Shown here: one piece after another, positions 37,506-45,822 of the stretch
Layout: every line of letters starts with the position of its first letter
Numbering within the stretch: position 1 is the stretch's first letter
Assembly: GCA_050011315.1 (NCBI GenBank)
Contig: JBEKJI010000004.1
Location: forward strand, 62,001-126,000
DNA from: Fen-549 sp050011315
GTDB lineage: Bacteria; Actinomycetota; Thermoleophilia; Gaiellales; Gaiellaceae
Length of the DNA stretch: 64,000 nucleotides
Direction of reading: 5' to 3'
Position numbers and translations under genes: made by a program
Notes under the pieces: generated by a model
Database searches by the model: none
Told to the model about the DNA's origin: nothing
What the model saw: the letters and a program-made list of their open reading frames with translations, nothing else

Positions 37506-38611
37506 AGCCCGATCCCATTGAAGAGACGATCCGTGCGAGGATCCATGCCCTCGCGGAGAAGCTCCCGGTCGATACCACCAGCGGCTGGAGCAAGGTTGTC
37601 GAGCAACGCGGGCCGGACCGCGATGATCCCGTCCCGGCGGCGCTGAAGGCCGACAGGATCCGCGGTCTTCGGAGTCATAGGCGGCCGGTGCTGCTGGGCA
37701 TGGTCGCTTTGGCGGTAGTGGCCGGTTGCGCGGTCGGCTTCGTTACCTTTGACGCCGGTCCGGCCTCGGGGACGCCGGCGTTACCAGAGCCACTGCCCTT
37801 CGCGCACGGGAGCCATCAGCAGGCAGTGGCGATTCTGGAAAACGCCGCTGCCTTGCAGGAGCGAGCCAGCTCCGATGGTGGCACGGTGCGTTATGCGAAG
37901 ACGCAGGAGTACGCACTGCAGACCGACGTGGGCCGCCACGCGGCTACGACAACCGTCGAAACGGCCGTTCGACAAGTGTGGGTCGCACCGGACGGGTCAG
38001 CCCTCGAGAAGAGTTGGCTGCAAGACACCACACGGTCAGGCGTAGCCGTCGGGCCAGCCGTAGCTCAGAGCACGGACGATCGTTGGCAAGACCTAAACGT
38101 TGACTTTCCTACCTCGCCGACCGCGATGGTGCCCGCGCTGTTGGGCACTGGTGCGACCGGTGACTACCGAGACCTGATGCTGGCGGATTCGATCATGTCG
38201 CATCTGGGCCTGGGAACCGCCACCCCGCAACAGGTCGCAGGCCTGTACAGGGTCCTGGCGAGCCTGTCTGGCGTGTTCGACGCCGGCACGGTGACGGACA
38301 ACGCGGGCCGAACCGGCCGCGCCGTTGGCGTCCTCACCGGCACTTTTGACGCAGGCCGGACTTGCCTCCCGGCGGGGGGAATTTCTCGTGTGGACGCCGT
38401 GGACGCCATGCTCGCTCGCAACCACGCCCTTGGTGAGGGCATCACATACCTCGTGCTCGACCCGGCGACAGGCCAGCCACTCCAGATCGAAGCGCTCGAT
38501 ACACCGAATGCTCCGTGCGGCCTACATCTGCCACCGGGACCGACTATTGAGCAATACAACGTGATCCTCGGGTCGGGCCAGGTGGATAGAACGGGCGCTC
38601 AGCTGCCATGA
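37502..38611 (+). CDS. anti-sigma-like membrane protein, CU044_5270-type
   Basis: The 369-residue protein has a cytoplasmic 60-residue head, one membrane helix (RRPVLLGMVALAVVAGCAVG) and a large outer domain (EYALQTDVG, VRQVWVAPDGSALEKSW, YLVLDPATGQPLQIE). This layout matches proteins encoded behind SigE-like factors in actinomycetes. It would hold or sense for the sigma factor encoded just upstream, with which it overlaps at ATGA. The 55353 gene on the chromosome has the same plan. Confidence 0.65.
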   Translation: MKPDPIEETIRARIHALAEKLPVDTTSGWSKVVEQRGPDRDDPVPAALKADRIRGLRSHRRPVLLGMVALAVVAGCAVGFVTFDAGPASGTPALPEPLPFAHGSHQQAVAILENAAALQERASSDGGTVRYAKTQEYALQTDVGRHAATTTVETAVRQVWVAPDGSALEKSWLQDTTRSGVAVGPAVAQSTDDRWQDLNVDFPTSPTAMVPALLGTGATGDYRDLMLADSIMSHLGLGTATPQQVAGLYRVLASLSGVFDAGTVTDNAGRTGRAVGVLTGTFDAGRTCLPAGGISRVDAVDAMLARNHALGEGITYLVLDPATGQPLQIEALDTPNAPCGLHLPPGPTIEQYNVILGSGQVDRTGAQLP

Positions 38612-38794
38612 TCGTCGATGACCGGACGATGAAGCATCTCGGAGCGCGCCACTCGCTGCTCTCGTGCGCCGGACGTCTCGGCTACGTTTACTGAGAAGAG
38701 CACCGCGTACGCTCAGCGTCTCACCGAGCTCGATTAGGGGATCTGACCGAAAGGCGTGGCGGATAGCCTGGGCAGAACCTTGGGTGCTCTTCAC

Positions 38795-38851
38795 TGGCAG
38801 AGGCTCGAAGTCGGCAAGCACATGGTTCGCATTGTGCGAGGTACGGCCCAT
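38795..38851 (+). repeat. 57-bp spacer repeat R4
   Basis: This copy reads TGGCAGAGGCTCGAAGTCGG, then CAAGCACATGGTTCGCATTG, then TGCGAGGTACGGCCCAT. It is preceded by GGGTGCTCTTCAC as in R3. It lies between the sigma/anti-sigma block and the membrane-protein gene. Confidence 0.7.
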
Positions 38852-38897
38852 TGGCTTAACAAGGATGCCCGCTACGGCGGGAAGACAAGCGGGCGCT

Positions 38898-39914
38898 TCA
38901 CGATCCCTGCTGTAGGCAGTGCGGGTCCAGCTTCGCTGTGATCTCGGTGACCTCGACGACACAGCCCGCGTAGGTGGAGTTGCCGCCGCTCACGACGTTG
39001 AAGTAGACAAACCAGGCGTTGTGTCCCTCAGAGATGCCACGGCCCTCGGTCGAGTAGACGAGGCCGGGCTTCGCGTTCGGGTTCGCGGCCTTCTTCAGCG
39101 CGTCCTGCGCGTATGCGCGGGCGTGGTATGCGTTCAGGCCCGCGTAGCTTGCCGGCTCGCGGGCTAGGTTCGGCCAGGGGTAGAGAGCGAGGTGGAGGAT
39201 GAGAATGGAAAGCCCCGCGATCACAACGACAGCCAGCCAGCGAAATCGCTCGCGCAGCTTCCCGAACGTGTAGAAGAGACTCGGGAAGACGACTCGATCG
39301 CTCTTCCGCCAGACAAGCAGCATCGGGATCGCGATCCCGAAAACCGCGAAGCTCCCATAGATCGCGTAGCCGAGGTGGAACTTCTCGTCCGACAACGCTA
39401 ACCGCACGATCAGCGCGACTAAGGCGGTCATGACGAACACGAGCGGCCAGCCGTAGCGAAACTTTATGAACCCCAACTTAAACAGGGGCTTGGTACCCGT
39501 GTGCACCGCACCACCGCGGTAGGAAACGGCATAGAAGGCACTGGCGGCAATCACAGTGACCACCGCAAGACCCCAACGCCCGTCGAGATCCTCGATGTGT
39601 CCGACCGTCCCTGAGATCGTCGGCCACGGTATCCAGTTCCGGAAGCTCTTCGAAAGCGCCCCTAGGATCTCGGTCACTACTATCGCAAGCGCGACCGGTC
39701 CCCAGAAGGCATAGCCGTGGAGTTCCGCGGCCTCCGCGCCCCGGAACTCTTTCGCCACCCACCTGCCGATCCAGCTCTTCCAAAACCAGCGAAGTAATCG
39801 CCCTCCTGGACGGGTCGACCAAAACCGAGCAGCGAGCGTCCTCTCGCGAAACTCTTCGATCGCTTCATCCGTGACCGCTCCAGAAACGGCTTTCGGCACG
39901 ACCATTTCGGCCAT
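38898..39914 (-). CDS. membrane protein, function unknown
   Basis: The 338-residue protein has about five hydrophobic segments (ALAIVVTEILGAL, LAVVTVIAASAFYAV, PLVFVMTALVALIVRLAL, IYGSFAVFGIAIPMLLVW, WLAVVVIAGLSILILHLAL). A C-terminal soluble domain of about 90 residues ends with two cysteines. ATG at 39914 is preferred to the in-frame 39950. It is the last gene of the island. No family is recognised. Confidence 0.6.
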   Translation of the reverse strand: MAEMVVPKAVSGAVTDEAIEEFRERTLAARFWSTRPGGRLLRWFWKSWIGRWVAKEFRGAEAAELHGYAFWGPVALAIVVTEILGALSKSFRNWIPWPTISGTVGHIEDLDGRWGLAVVTVIAASAFYAVSYRGGAVHTGTKPLFKLGFIKFRYGWPLVFVMTALVALIVRLALSDEKFHLGYAIYGSFAVFGIAIPMLLVWRKSDRVVFPSLFYTFGKLRERFRWLAVVVIAGLSILILHLALYPWPNLAREPASYAGLNAYHARAYAQDALKKAANPNAKPGLVYSTEGRGISEGHNAWFVYFNVVSGGNSTYAGCVVEVTEITAKLDPHCLQQGS

Positions 39915-40029
39915 GTGGCAGACGCTACGACGTCCGCGGTCAAAAGTCAATAACGTGCTATCGAGGGTATGGCGCTCGCGTCCCTAGTCGCGTAGCAGAA
40001 GTTTCTCGAGGCCCACGACCGGTGCGCCC

Positions 40030-40058
40030 ACTCTCGCTCCTTGAGTCGGTGACCTGTC
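40030..40058 (+). repeat. fragment of a fold-back element (left end only)
   Basis: CTCTCGCTCCTTGAGTCGGT and the next bases match the left end of the elements (CTCTCGCTTCCTCGGTCGGT...) with small changes. Nothing of the core or right end follows. It suggests a decayed fifth copy. Confidence 0.4.
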
Positions 40059-40168
40059 TATCCAGCGCACACTTTGGCAAAGTGCCGCGTCTACTCGTCC
40101 ATCAGCTGCTCAAGTCGCGCGGACGAGCTCGGCAAACCCGCATGGTTAAGCGCAAGTTTTCCAGCTTC

Positions 40169-40207
40169 GCAAGCCGGAGGTCACCGGTTCGATCCCGGTA
40201 CGCTCCA
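40169..40207 (+). repeat. tRNA-Ala 3'-half repeat (probable attR)
   Basis: This is a 39-bp exact copy of tRNA-Ala from the anticodon loop to the 3' end (19638-19676). It is the longest tail copy and the best candidate for the right attachment site of the island. The 5' half of the tRNA is absent, so it is not a functional tRNA. Confidence 0.82.
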
Positions 40208-40363
40208 CTCTCGCTTCCTCGGCCGGTGACTCCGTACGGCCAGGCGCGACTGGCCGCCCGGAGTCACCTGACACCGCTGGCGGCACGATCCTCTCCGAGG
40301 CCGTGTCGTGAACACTGTCCTCTCCGGGCTCGCACCGCCAGCGGCGCCCCGAGAAAGCGAGAA
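40208..40363 (+). repeat. fold-back element copy D
   Basis: The 156-bp element lies between two tRNA-tail copies, as copy B does. TIRs are CTCTCGCTTCCTCGG and CCGAGAAAGCGAGAAG. Stem 1 is GGTGACTCCG/CGGAGTCACC with an inner GGCCAG/CTGGCC stem. Stem 2 is CCGCTGGCGG/CCGCCAGCGG. The core contains a small GTGT/ACAC hairpin. Confidence 0.8.
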
Positions 40364-40369
40364 GCGGCT

Positions 40370-40392
40370 CGGTTCGATCCCGGTACGCTCCA
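40370..40392 (+). repeat. tRNA-Ala tail repeat 4 (att-like)
   Basis: This 23-bp exact tRNA tail copy directly follows fold-back copy D and forms the outermost right end of the island. Confidence 0.8.
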
Positions 40393-40460
40393 TTGCTACT
40401 CATAGAGCCGAAAGTGCCGTTTACTCCCGCAAATCGGCGTTTTCCAGCACTCGACCGTGC
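40393..40460 (+). repeat. flanking repeat behind the tRNA tails
   Basis: The ~65 bases after this tail (TACTCATAGAGCCGAAAGTG and onward) nearly equal those after the tail at 33113. A related form (GAAAGTGCC-GTTTA-TCCGC-AAATC-GCG-TTTCC-GGC) occurs a third time at 50385-50440 without a tRNA tail. From here to 40662 no gene is supported. Confidence 0.6.
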
Positions 40461-40662
40461 CGCGTACCAGCGCGAGCCCTGCCTGCGCCGTGGCCCGTAT
40501 CGGATCGGCCGGATCCGCCGGGAGCGGCGCCAGTATCGCGAGCACTCGTTCCGTTTCTCTGGGCGCAAGAAGTAGCTGCCGAATGCCACCAAGCCGAGCG
40601 CGACCATCTGGAGACTCAATGGTCAGCCCGATGCAGCCTCGGAGCGCCCTCCGGCGGGCGGA

Positions 40663-41298
40663 CTACTCCCCGTTCCGCAGGTCTCCGAGCGTGCGGGCCT
40701 CGAAGCGGATCTCGTCGAAGCTCACGCTGCAGCCCTCGCCAGTCGGCGACTGCGCCTCGAAGCCGACCTCCATGCTGGCGGCGTCGTCGAGCGTGAAGTA
40801 GCGCACCATACGCCAGAAGCTGCCGTCCGTGGAGGCGTGGAAGGCGAAGCAGTCGCCGATCCGCGCCACCCGCAGCCAGACCTCGCGTCCCTCGACCGAG
40901 AAGGAGTTGCAGTCGTCCGAGACGCCGCGCGTCACGACGCTGACGACCATCGGCTTCCCCTGCGGCGAGTACTCGAAGCAGAACTTCGCGAAGCGCCGCT
41001 CGTCCCCGTGGAGCAGCAGCACACCGGCGTCGAAGGTCGAGGCGAAGTCTGGCCGGACGCGCGCGCTGAGCAGGAAGTCGCCGCTCGGGCGGCCGACGAG
41101 CGCGGGGGCGTTCGAGAAGTCGCCCGCGCTGGAATCCGACAGGGACGTCGGCCCGCCCGGATCCACGAACCAGTCGGTGGCGGGCCCGGCCGTGATCGCC
41201 AGCCGGCCCGCATCGCTGCTCCACGCCTGCGGCCGCCCGAGCCAGCGCAGCGGCATCGGCAGCGGCTCGATCTCCACCTGCTCCGGTAAGGCGTCCAT
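40663..41298 (-). CDS. DUF1349 family protein (concanavalin-like fold)
   Basis: The 211-residue protein has the DUF1349 plan: WFVDPGG early, DFLLSARVRPDF, DAGVLLLHGDERRFAKFCFE, VSVVTRGVSDDCNSF and FWRMVRYFTLD. The family adopts a lectin-like beta-sandwich and is often found with sugar-metabolism genes. There is no signal peptide. It is the last gene of the sugar-uptake operon, 34 bases behind the ATPase gene, with a GAGGAGG ribosome site. Confidence 0.8.
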   Translation of the reverse strand: MDALPEQVEIEPLPMPLRWLGRPQAWSSDAGRLAITAGPATDWFVDPGGPTSLSDSSAGDFSNAPALVGRPSGDFLLSARVRPDFASTFDAGVLLLHGDERRFAKFCFEYSPQGKPMVVSVVTRGVSDDCNSFSVEGREVWLRVARIGDCFAFHASTDGSFWRMVRYFTLDDAASMEVGFEAQSPTGEGCSVSFDEIRFEARTLGDLRNGE

Positions 41299-41332
41299 CT
41301 CAGCGAACCTCCTCGACTCGTGGTTTGCAGCA

Positions 41333-42541
41333 CTAACAGATTGCGACCTCGGAAGTCGGGTCGAAGAAGTACAGGCGGCTGACGTCGACCGTCAAACGCG
41401 CGGGCTTTCCGGTGCGGGCGGTGGTGCGCGGGTTGAGCCTTGCGACCATCGTGGTGCTGCTCGTCGGATCCTCGGCGATGAGCTGCGCGAGTTCCTGACG
41501 ATCCTTGCTGTCGGTCGCGGCGGCGACGCTCGACGTGCCTGCGACCGGCGCGGCGCCGACCGGGAATCGGACGATGACCTCTGATCCCATCGGTTCCGCA
41601 AGCGTCACCTGCACGTCGAGGCTCGCTTCGCCGTCGGCCTTCGGTGCTAAGGCGGCATCCTCGATGTCCTCGGGCCGGATACCGAGGATCAGCTCACGAC
41701 CGGCGTACTGCTCGAGCTGACGGCGACCCTTCAGGAACGAGGGAGGAAGGAGAAGCCTGGTCGGCCCGAGCTCTGCGAAGATGGAGCCGCCTTCCGCGAT
41801 CAGCCGGGAGTGGACGATGTTCATGGCGGGAGAGCCCATGAACCCGGCGACGAAGAGGTTGGCGGGCTTCGCGTAGAGCGTCGCGGGAGCGTCGACCTGC
41901 TCGAGCCGCCCGTCGCGTATCACGGCGACGCGGTCCCCGAGCGTCATCGCCTCTGTCTGGTCGTGGGTCACGTAGACGGTCGTCGTGCTCAGCTTCCGGT
42001 GGAGTATGGCGATGTAGGTACGCATCTCGACGCGCAGCTTGGCGTCCAGGTTCGAGAGCGGCTCGTCCATCAGGAACGCAGCCGGCTCCCGCACGATCGC
42101 GCGCCCCATCGCGACCCGCTGCCGCTGGCCGCCGGAGAGCTGGGCCGGCTTGCGGCGCGCGAGGTCGGCGACGCCGAGCATCTGGGCCGTCTGCTCGACT
42201 CGATCCCTGACCTCCTGCTTTTTGTAGCCGTGGAGCTTGAGGCCGAAGGCCATGTTGTCGAAGACGCTCATGTGCGGGTATAGCGCGTAGTTCTGAAAGA
42301 CCATCGCGATGTTCCGCGCTTTCGGCGGCACGTCGTTAACCACCCGATCGCCAATCAGGATCTCTCCGGCGCTGATCTCCTCGAGACCGGCGGTCATCCT
42401 CAGTACGGTCGTCTTCCCCGAGCCCGACGGGCCGACGACGACCATCAACTCGCCGTCCTCGATCTCCAGGTCGAGCCGGTCGACCGCCAGCGTTCCTCCT
42501 TCGAACGTCTTCGTCAGACCGCTATAACGGATTCCAGCCAT
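41333..42541 (-). CDS. sugar ABC transporter ATP-binding protein (MsmK/UgpC type)
   Basis: The 402-residue protein has Walker A GPSGSGKTT (about 38-46), Q-loop MVFQNYALYPHMSVFDNMAF, signature LSGGQRQRVAMGRAI, Walker B FLMDEPLSNLDAKL and switch His in YVTHDQTEAM. The C-terminal extension with TOBE/OB folds (LILGIRPEDIED) is typical of carbohydrate importers. It energises the two permeases encoded upstream in the same operon. Confidence 0.93.
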   Translation of the reverse strand: MAGIRYSGLTKTFEGGTLAVDRLDLEIEDGELMVVVGPSGSGKTTVLRMTAGLEEISAGEILIGDRVVNDVPPKARNIAMVFQNYALYPHMSVFDNMAFGLKLHGYKKQEVRDRVEQTAQMLGVADLARRKPAQLSGGQRQRVAMGRAIVREPAAFLMDEPLSNLDAKLRVEMRTYIAILHRKLSTTTVYVTHDQTEAMTLGDRVAVIRDGRLEQVDAPATLYAKPANLFVAGFMGSPAMNIVHSRLIAEGGSIFAELGPTRLLLPPSFLKGRRQLEQYAGRELILGIRPEDIEDAALAPKADGEASLDVQVTLAEPMGSEVIVRFPVGAAPVAGTSSVAAATDSKDRQELAQLIAEDPTSSTTMVARLNPRTTARTGKPARLTVDVSRLYFFDPTSEVAIC

Positions 42542-42625
42542 CGCGGTTATCTCCCGTTCTCTGAGGATACGTCGAGTCGAGGCGCCGTCGGGACCGTTCT
42601 CTCGGCTCGTCGAAGCGAGGCGCGC

Positions 42626-44041
42626 TCATGCGACGGCCGCTCCGCCTGGACTGGAGACGACGGCGCTCCTGAGGACTTCCGCCAGCCACGAGCGCTTTTG
42701 GCAATTACCGAAGCGGAAGGAGTCGGCCAGCTCGGCGATCTGATCGCTTCCGCTTACGCCCTCGAAACAGCGACCGAAATCGTTCACCATCGGCTCGGCG
42801 AGGAGAATGTGCCGCACCAGCCGCTGCACCCAGGACTCCTGCCCGAAGGGGAAGGGGCTGAAGGTCGGGAACTCGTGCCGGAAGGTCTCCTCGATCGGAT
42901 CCATGATGCGCCGGATGTGGCTGTCCAGCGAGCCCCAGGCGTCGATCCCGAGCCGCGCTTTTTTCTCCAGCACAGGCCGGATCCGCTGCATGTAGGGCGA
43001 CTGCCGGTCCGCGTAGACGAGACCCTGGAGACCGATGTCCTTGTACGTCCAGATCGCCCAGCTTGCCTCGTGGCGCCGGTAGATTTCGAGCTGATCGACG
43101 AGTAGCTGACGGCGCATCTCGTCCGCAGTTTCGTTGCCGGTGTAGACGGGTCCGAACTCCCCGACCCAGATCGGCGTCTCCGTCTGGCGCATGAACTCGG
43201 TACGTGCCAGGAACGTCTCCTCGAGCACGTTCCGGTCGACGTACTCGCCTCGGCTGATGCCCGGGTAGCTGCCTCCGTCGATGAAGCCCGCCAGCGCGTA
43301 GTCGTGGACCGTGTAGACGGTGTTCGGCCAGGTCCCTTCGAAGATGTCGAAGTCGAGCGAGTAGCGGTTCCCGTCCAGGAAGAGGATGTGATCCGGGTCG
43401 ATCGCCCGGATCGCGTCGTGCAGTCGCCGGTAGAAGGGGCCGATCGCGCTACCGCTCGCGTCGCCGGGCTCGTTCAGCGGGTTGTAGCCCGCAACCCAGG
43501 GGTTGCCCCGGTAGCGTCGCGCGAACGCCTCCCAGAGGTAGACGACGCGGTCCTGGAAGTGCTTGTGCGTCCAGAAGAACGCCCAGTGCGTCGGGTTGTC
43601 GCTGTGCCAGTGCTGATTCTGGTAGCCGGGCGCGGCGTGGAGGTCGATGATCGTGTAGATCCCGTGCCGGGCGCAGCGCTCGATTGCCCGATCGAGAGGC
43701 TCGAAGCCCTCCTCCTTGAGCTCGAAGGGCCGCATGTCGTCCTCGAAGTGGCGGTAGTTGATCGGCAAGCGGACGAGGTTGAGCCCGAGCGAGGCGACGA
43801 ACGCCGCATCATCGTCGCCGAAAAAGACGTCCAGAAAGCGACCAAAGAACTCGCGGTAGCCGTCCTCGCCGAGGGCATTGCGCAGCGCTCTTCGCTGCAG
43901 CGACTCGGTCGCTGGATAGCCGGTGATGAAGTTCTCCATGTTCATCCAGCCACCAAGACCCATTCCGCGGAGAAGAATGGGTCGACCGGATTGGGTGGTC
44001 ATCTTTGAGCCCGTGGTCTGGAGGAGGATGTCGTCTTGCAT
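42626..44041 (-). CDS. glycoside hydrolase family 5 (cellulase-type) enzyme
   Basis: The 471-residue (beta/alpha)8 enzyme has RGMGLGGW at the start, LVRLPINYR, IDLHAAPG, the acid/base E191 in NPLNEPG and nucleophile E295 in WVGEFGPVY. There is no signal peptide, so it should hydrolyse imported oligosaccharides in the cytoplasm. It sits inside the ABC operon, which suggests a beta-glucan- or xylan-derived substrate (inference). ATG 44041 has an AAGGG site. Confidence 0.87.
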   Translation of the reverse strand: MQDDILLQTTGSKMTTQSGRPILLRGMGLGGWMNMENFITGYPATESLQRRALRNALGEDGYREFFGRFLDVFFGDDDAAFVASLGLNLVRLPINYRHFEDDMRPFELKEEGFEPLDRAIERCARHGIYTIIDLHAAPGYQNQHWHSDNPTHWAFFWTHKHFQDRVVYLWEAFARRYRGNPWVAGYNPLNEPGDASGSAIGPFYRRLHDAIRAIDPDHILFLDGNRYSLDFDIFEGTWPNTVYTVHDYALAGFIDGGSYPGISRGEYVDRNVLEETFLARTEFMRQTETPIWVGEFGPVYTGNETADEMRRQLLVDQLEIYRRHEASWAIWTYKDIGLQGLVYADRQSPYMQRIRPVLEKKARLGIDAWGSLDSHIRRIMDPIEETFRHEFPTFSPFPFGQESWVQRLVRHILLAEPMVNDFGRCFEGVSGSDQIAELADSFRFGNCQKRSWLAEVLRSAVVSSPGGAAVA

Positions 44042-44071
44042 CTGGGTGTCCCTTCTTCTTGACAGACAGTT

Positions 44072-44893
44072 TCACCGGCTGAATCCGGCCGTCAGCCCGC
44101 CGAGGAGCTGGCGGCGGCCGACCAGGTAGAGCGCGAACACGGGCAGGGTCGTCAGCACGACCGCTGCGAGCACTGCTGGAACGTTGATACCGAACTGGGT
44201 CTGGAAGTCGTAGAGCGCGAACGGCAGCACGCGCGTGCCGCTGCTCTGGGTGAGCACGAGCGGGAAGAGGAAGCCGTTCCAGGCCTGAAGCGCCGCGAAG
44301 ATGCCGACCGTGAGCAGGGCCGGCCTGCTCAGCGGCGCCGCCAGTCGCCAGAGCATCTGCCATTCGCTCGCACCGTCGATCTTCATCGCCTCGAACAGCT
44401 CCGTGGGCACGTCGCGTAGGAAGTTGACCAGGATCAGTACCGAGATCGGGATGGAGAAGGCGGCCGTTGGGAAGATGAGCGCCGGGAGCGTGTCGTAGAG
44501 GTGCAACTTGTTGACGACGAAGAAGATCGGGATGATCGCAGCCTGGAGCGGGATCGCGAGCCCGAGCAGGAAGAGCCTGAACGATCCCGACGCGATCCAC
44601 CCTCTACCGCGAACTATCGCATAGGACGCCATGAGCGCGAACGCGAGCACGATCGCGACGACGGCGAACGTCACGACGGCGCTGTTGCGCAGGTAGGAGA
44701 GGAAGCCGACGTCGATGACGCGGTGGTACTGCGCGATTGTCGGCTTGCCGGGCACGATCGGGTCGGCCGTCAAGTAGCCGGCCTGCTTGCGCAGGCTCGT
44801 GATCACCATCCAGTAGACGGGCAGGGCGACGATGACGAGCCAGACGAGGCCGGCGAGAGCCCCGAGGATGTTCAGATGGAACAGCCGGCGCAT
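44072..44893 (-). CDS. carbohydrate ABC transporter permease (MalG type)
   Basis: The 273-residue protein has six hydrophobic segments and the EAA loop FEAMKIDGASEWQMLWRLAA with a following P. It pairs with the permease encoded 5 bases upstream to form the membrane channel. MVITSLRKQ near the N-terminus is typical of MalG-like subunits. Confidence 0.92.
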   Translation of the reverse strand: MRRLFHLNILGALAGLVWLVIVALPVYWMVITSLRKQAGYLTADPIVPGKPTIAQYHRVIDVGFLSYLRNSAVVTFAVVAIVLAFALMASYAIVRGRGWIASGSFRLFLLGLAIPLQAAIIPIFFVVNKLHLYDTLPALIFPTAAFSIPISVLILVNFLRDVPTELFEAMKIDGASEWQMLWRLAAPLSRPALLTVGIFAALQAWNGFLFPLVLTQSSGTRVLPFALYDFQTQFGINVPAVLAAVVLTTLPVFALYLVGRRQLLGGLTAGFSR

Positions 44894-44898
44894 GCTGC

Positions 44899-45795
44899 CT
44901 ACGCTCCCTCGTGCGTGCTGCGGAAGCGTCCGAAACCGGTGACACGGATCAGGAGCAGAGAGAGAGCCAGGGCGGCGGTGACCAGCACCACGGAGATCGC
45001 GCTCGCGTAGCCCATATCCGTGCGCTCGAAGCCGTTTATATACATGTCGAGCGGCAGGATCCGGGTAGCGAAGCCCGGGCCTCCCCCGGTGACGATGAAG
45101 ACCAGGTCGAAATAGGTGAGGGAGCCGACGAGGATGAGCACAGACGAGGTCACGATCGTGTTTCGGAGTAACGGCAGCGTGATGTGCAGGAACTGTCGCA
45201 CCCGGCCCGCTCCGTCAATCTCGGCCGCTTCGTAGATCGAGCGTGGGATCTGGCGCGCACCGGCCTGGTATAGGAGCATGTGGAAGGGGATGAACTGCCA
45301 GGAGATGATGAAGACCATCATGTAGAGGGCCAGCCCTGGGTTCCCAAGCCAACTAGTCGGAAACCAGCTCATGTGAAGGCGATGCGTCAGGTTGGCCAGG
45401 AGGCCGAAGTTCGGGTCGAGCAGGTTTCTCCAGGTGATTGCGATCGCGGCGGCCGAGAAGAGGAGCGGCACGAAGTAAGCCGCCGCGAGCACCGCCCTGT
45501 AGCGCTGGCGGCCGGAGACGAAGACTCCGAGCAGGAGAGCGAGCGGCGTCTGGAAGAGCCAGCTCAGGACCATGATCTCGAGGCTGAGCCAGATCGCGTG
45601 GTGCGTGGTGGAATCGTGCAGGAACCGGCTCCAGTTCGCAAAGCCCGCGAAGGTGGGTGAGCTGATGCCGTTGTAGTACGTGAAGCTCAGCACCACCACG
45701 ACGATCATCGGGACCAGCGCGAAGATCGCGAAGAGGCCGAGAGCCGGCAGTGCGAGCAGCGGGCTGGCGCCCTCTCTCTTACTGCCGGCTCTCAT
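44899..45795 (-). CDS. carbohydrate ABC transporter permease (MalF type)
   Basis: The 298-residue protein has six hydrophobic segments, LSFTYYNGISSPTFAGFANW in the first periplasmic loop and the EAA motif YEAAEIDGAGRVRQFLHITL. It is the MalF-type partner of the next permease. It lies 27 bases behind the solute-binding protein gene. Confidence 0.92.
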   Translation of the reverse strand: MRAGSKREGASPLLALPALGLFAIFALVPMIVVVVLSFTYYNGISSPTFAGFANWSRFLHDSTTHHAIWLSLEIMVLSWLFQTPLALLLGVFVSGRQRYRAVLAAAYFVPLLFSAAAIAITWRNLLDPNFGLLANLTHRLHMSWFPTSWLGNPGLALYMMVFIISWQFIPFHMLLYQAGARQIPRSIYEAAEIDGAGRVRQFLHITLPLLRNTIVTSSVLILVGSLTYFDLVFIVTGGGPGFATRILPLDMYINGFERTDMGYASAISVVLVTAALALSLLLIRVTGFGRFRSTHEGA

Positions 45796-45822
45796 GGCGC
45801 TCTTCAGGTGTGGCTCCGAGAT

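Noticed and set aside
40160..40207. A second tRNA-Ala gene with a CGC-like loop
   Set aside because: Only the 3' half is present; there is no 5' acceptor strand or D arm.
40181..40393. Small minus-strand frames of the ERTGIEPS type at 19610-19871, 32795-33146 and 40146-40393
   Set aside because: They are translations of the tRNA tail and the fold-back element, not proteins.
40393..40575. Plus-strand frame of 60 codons beyond the last tRNA tail
   Set aside because: Its first part lies in the flank repeat; the rest shows only arginine-rich sequence without a start signal.
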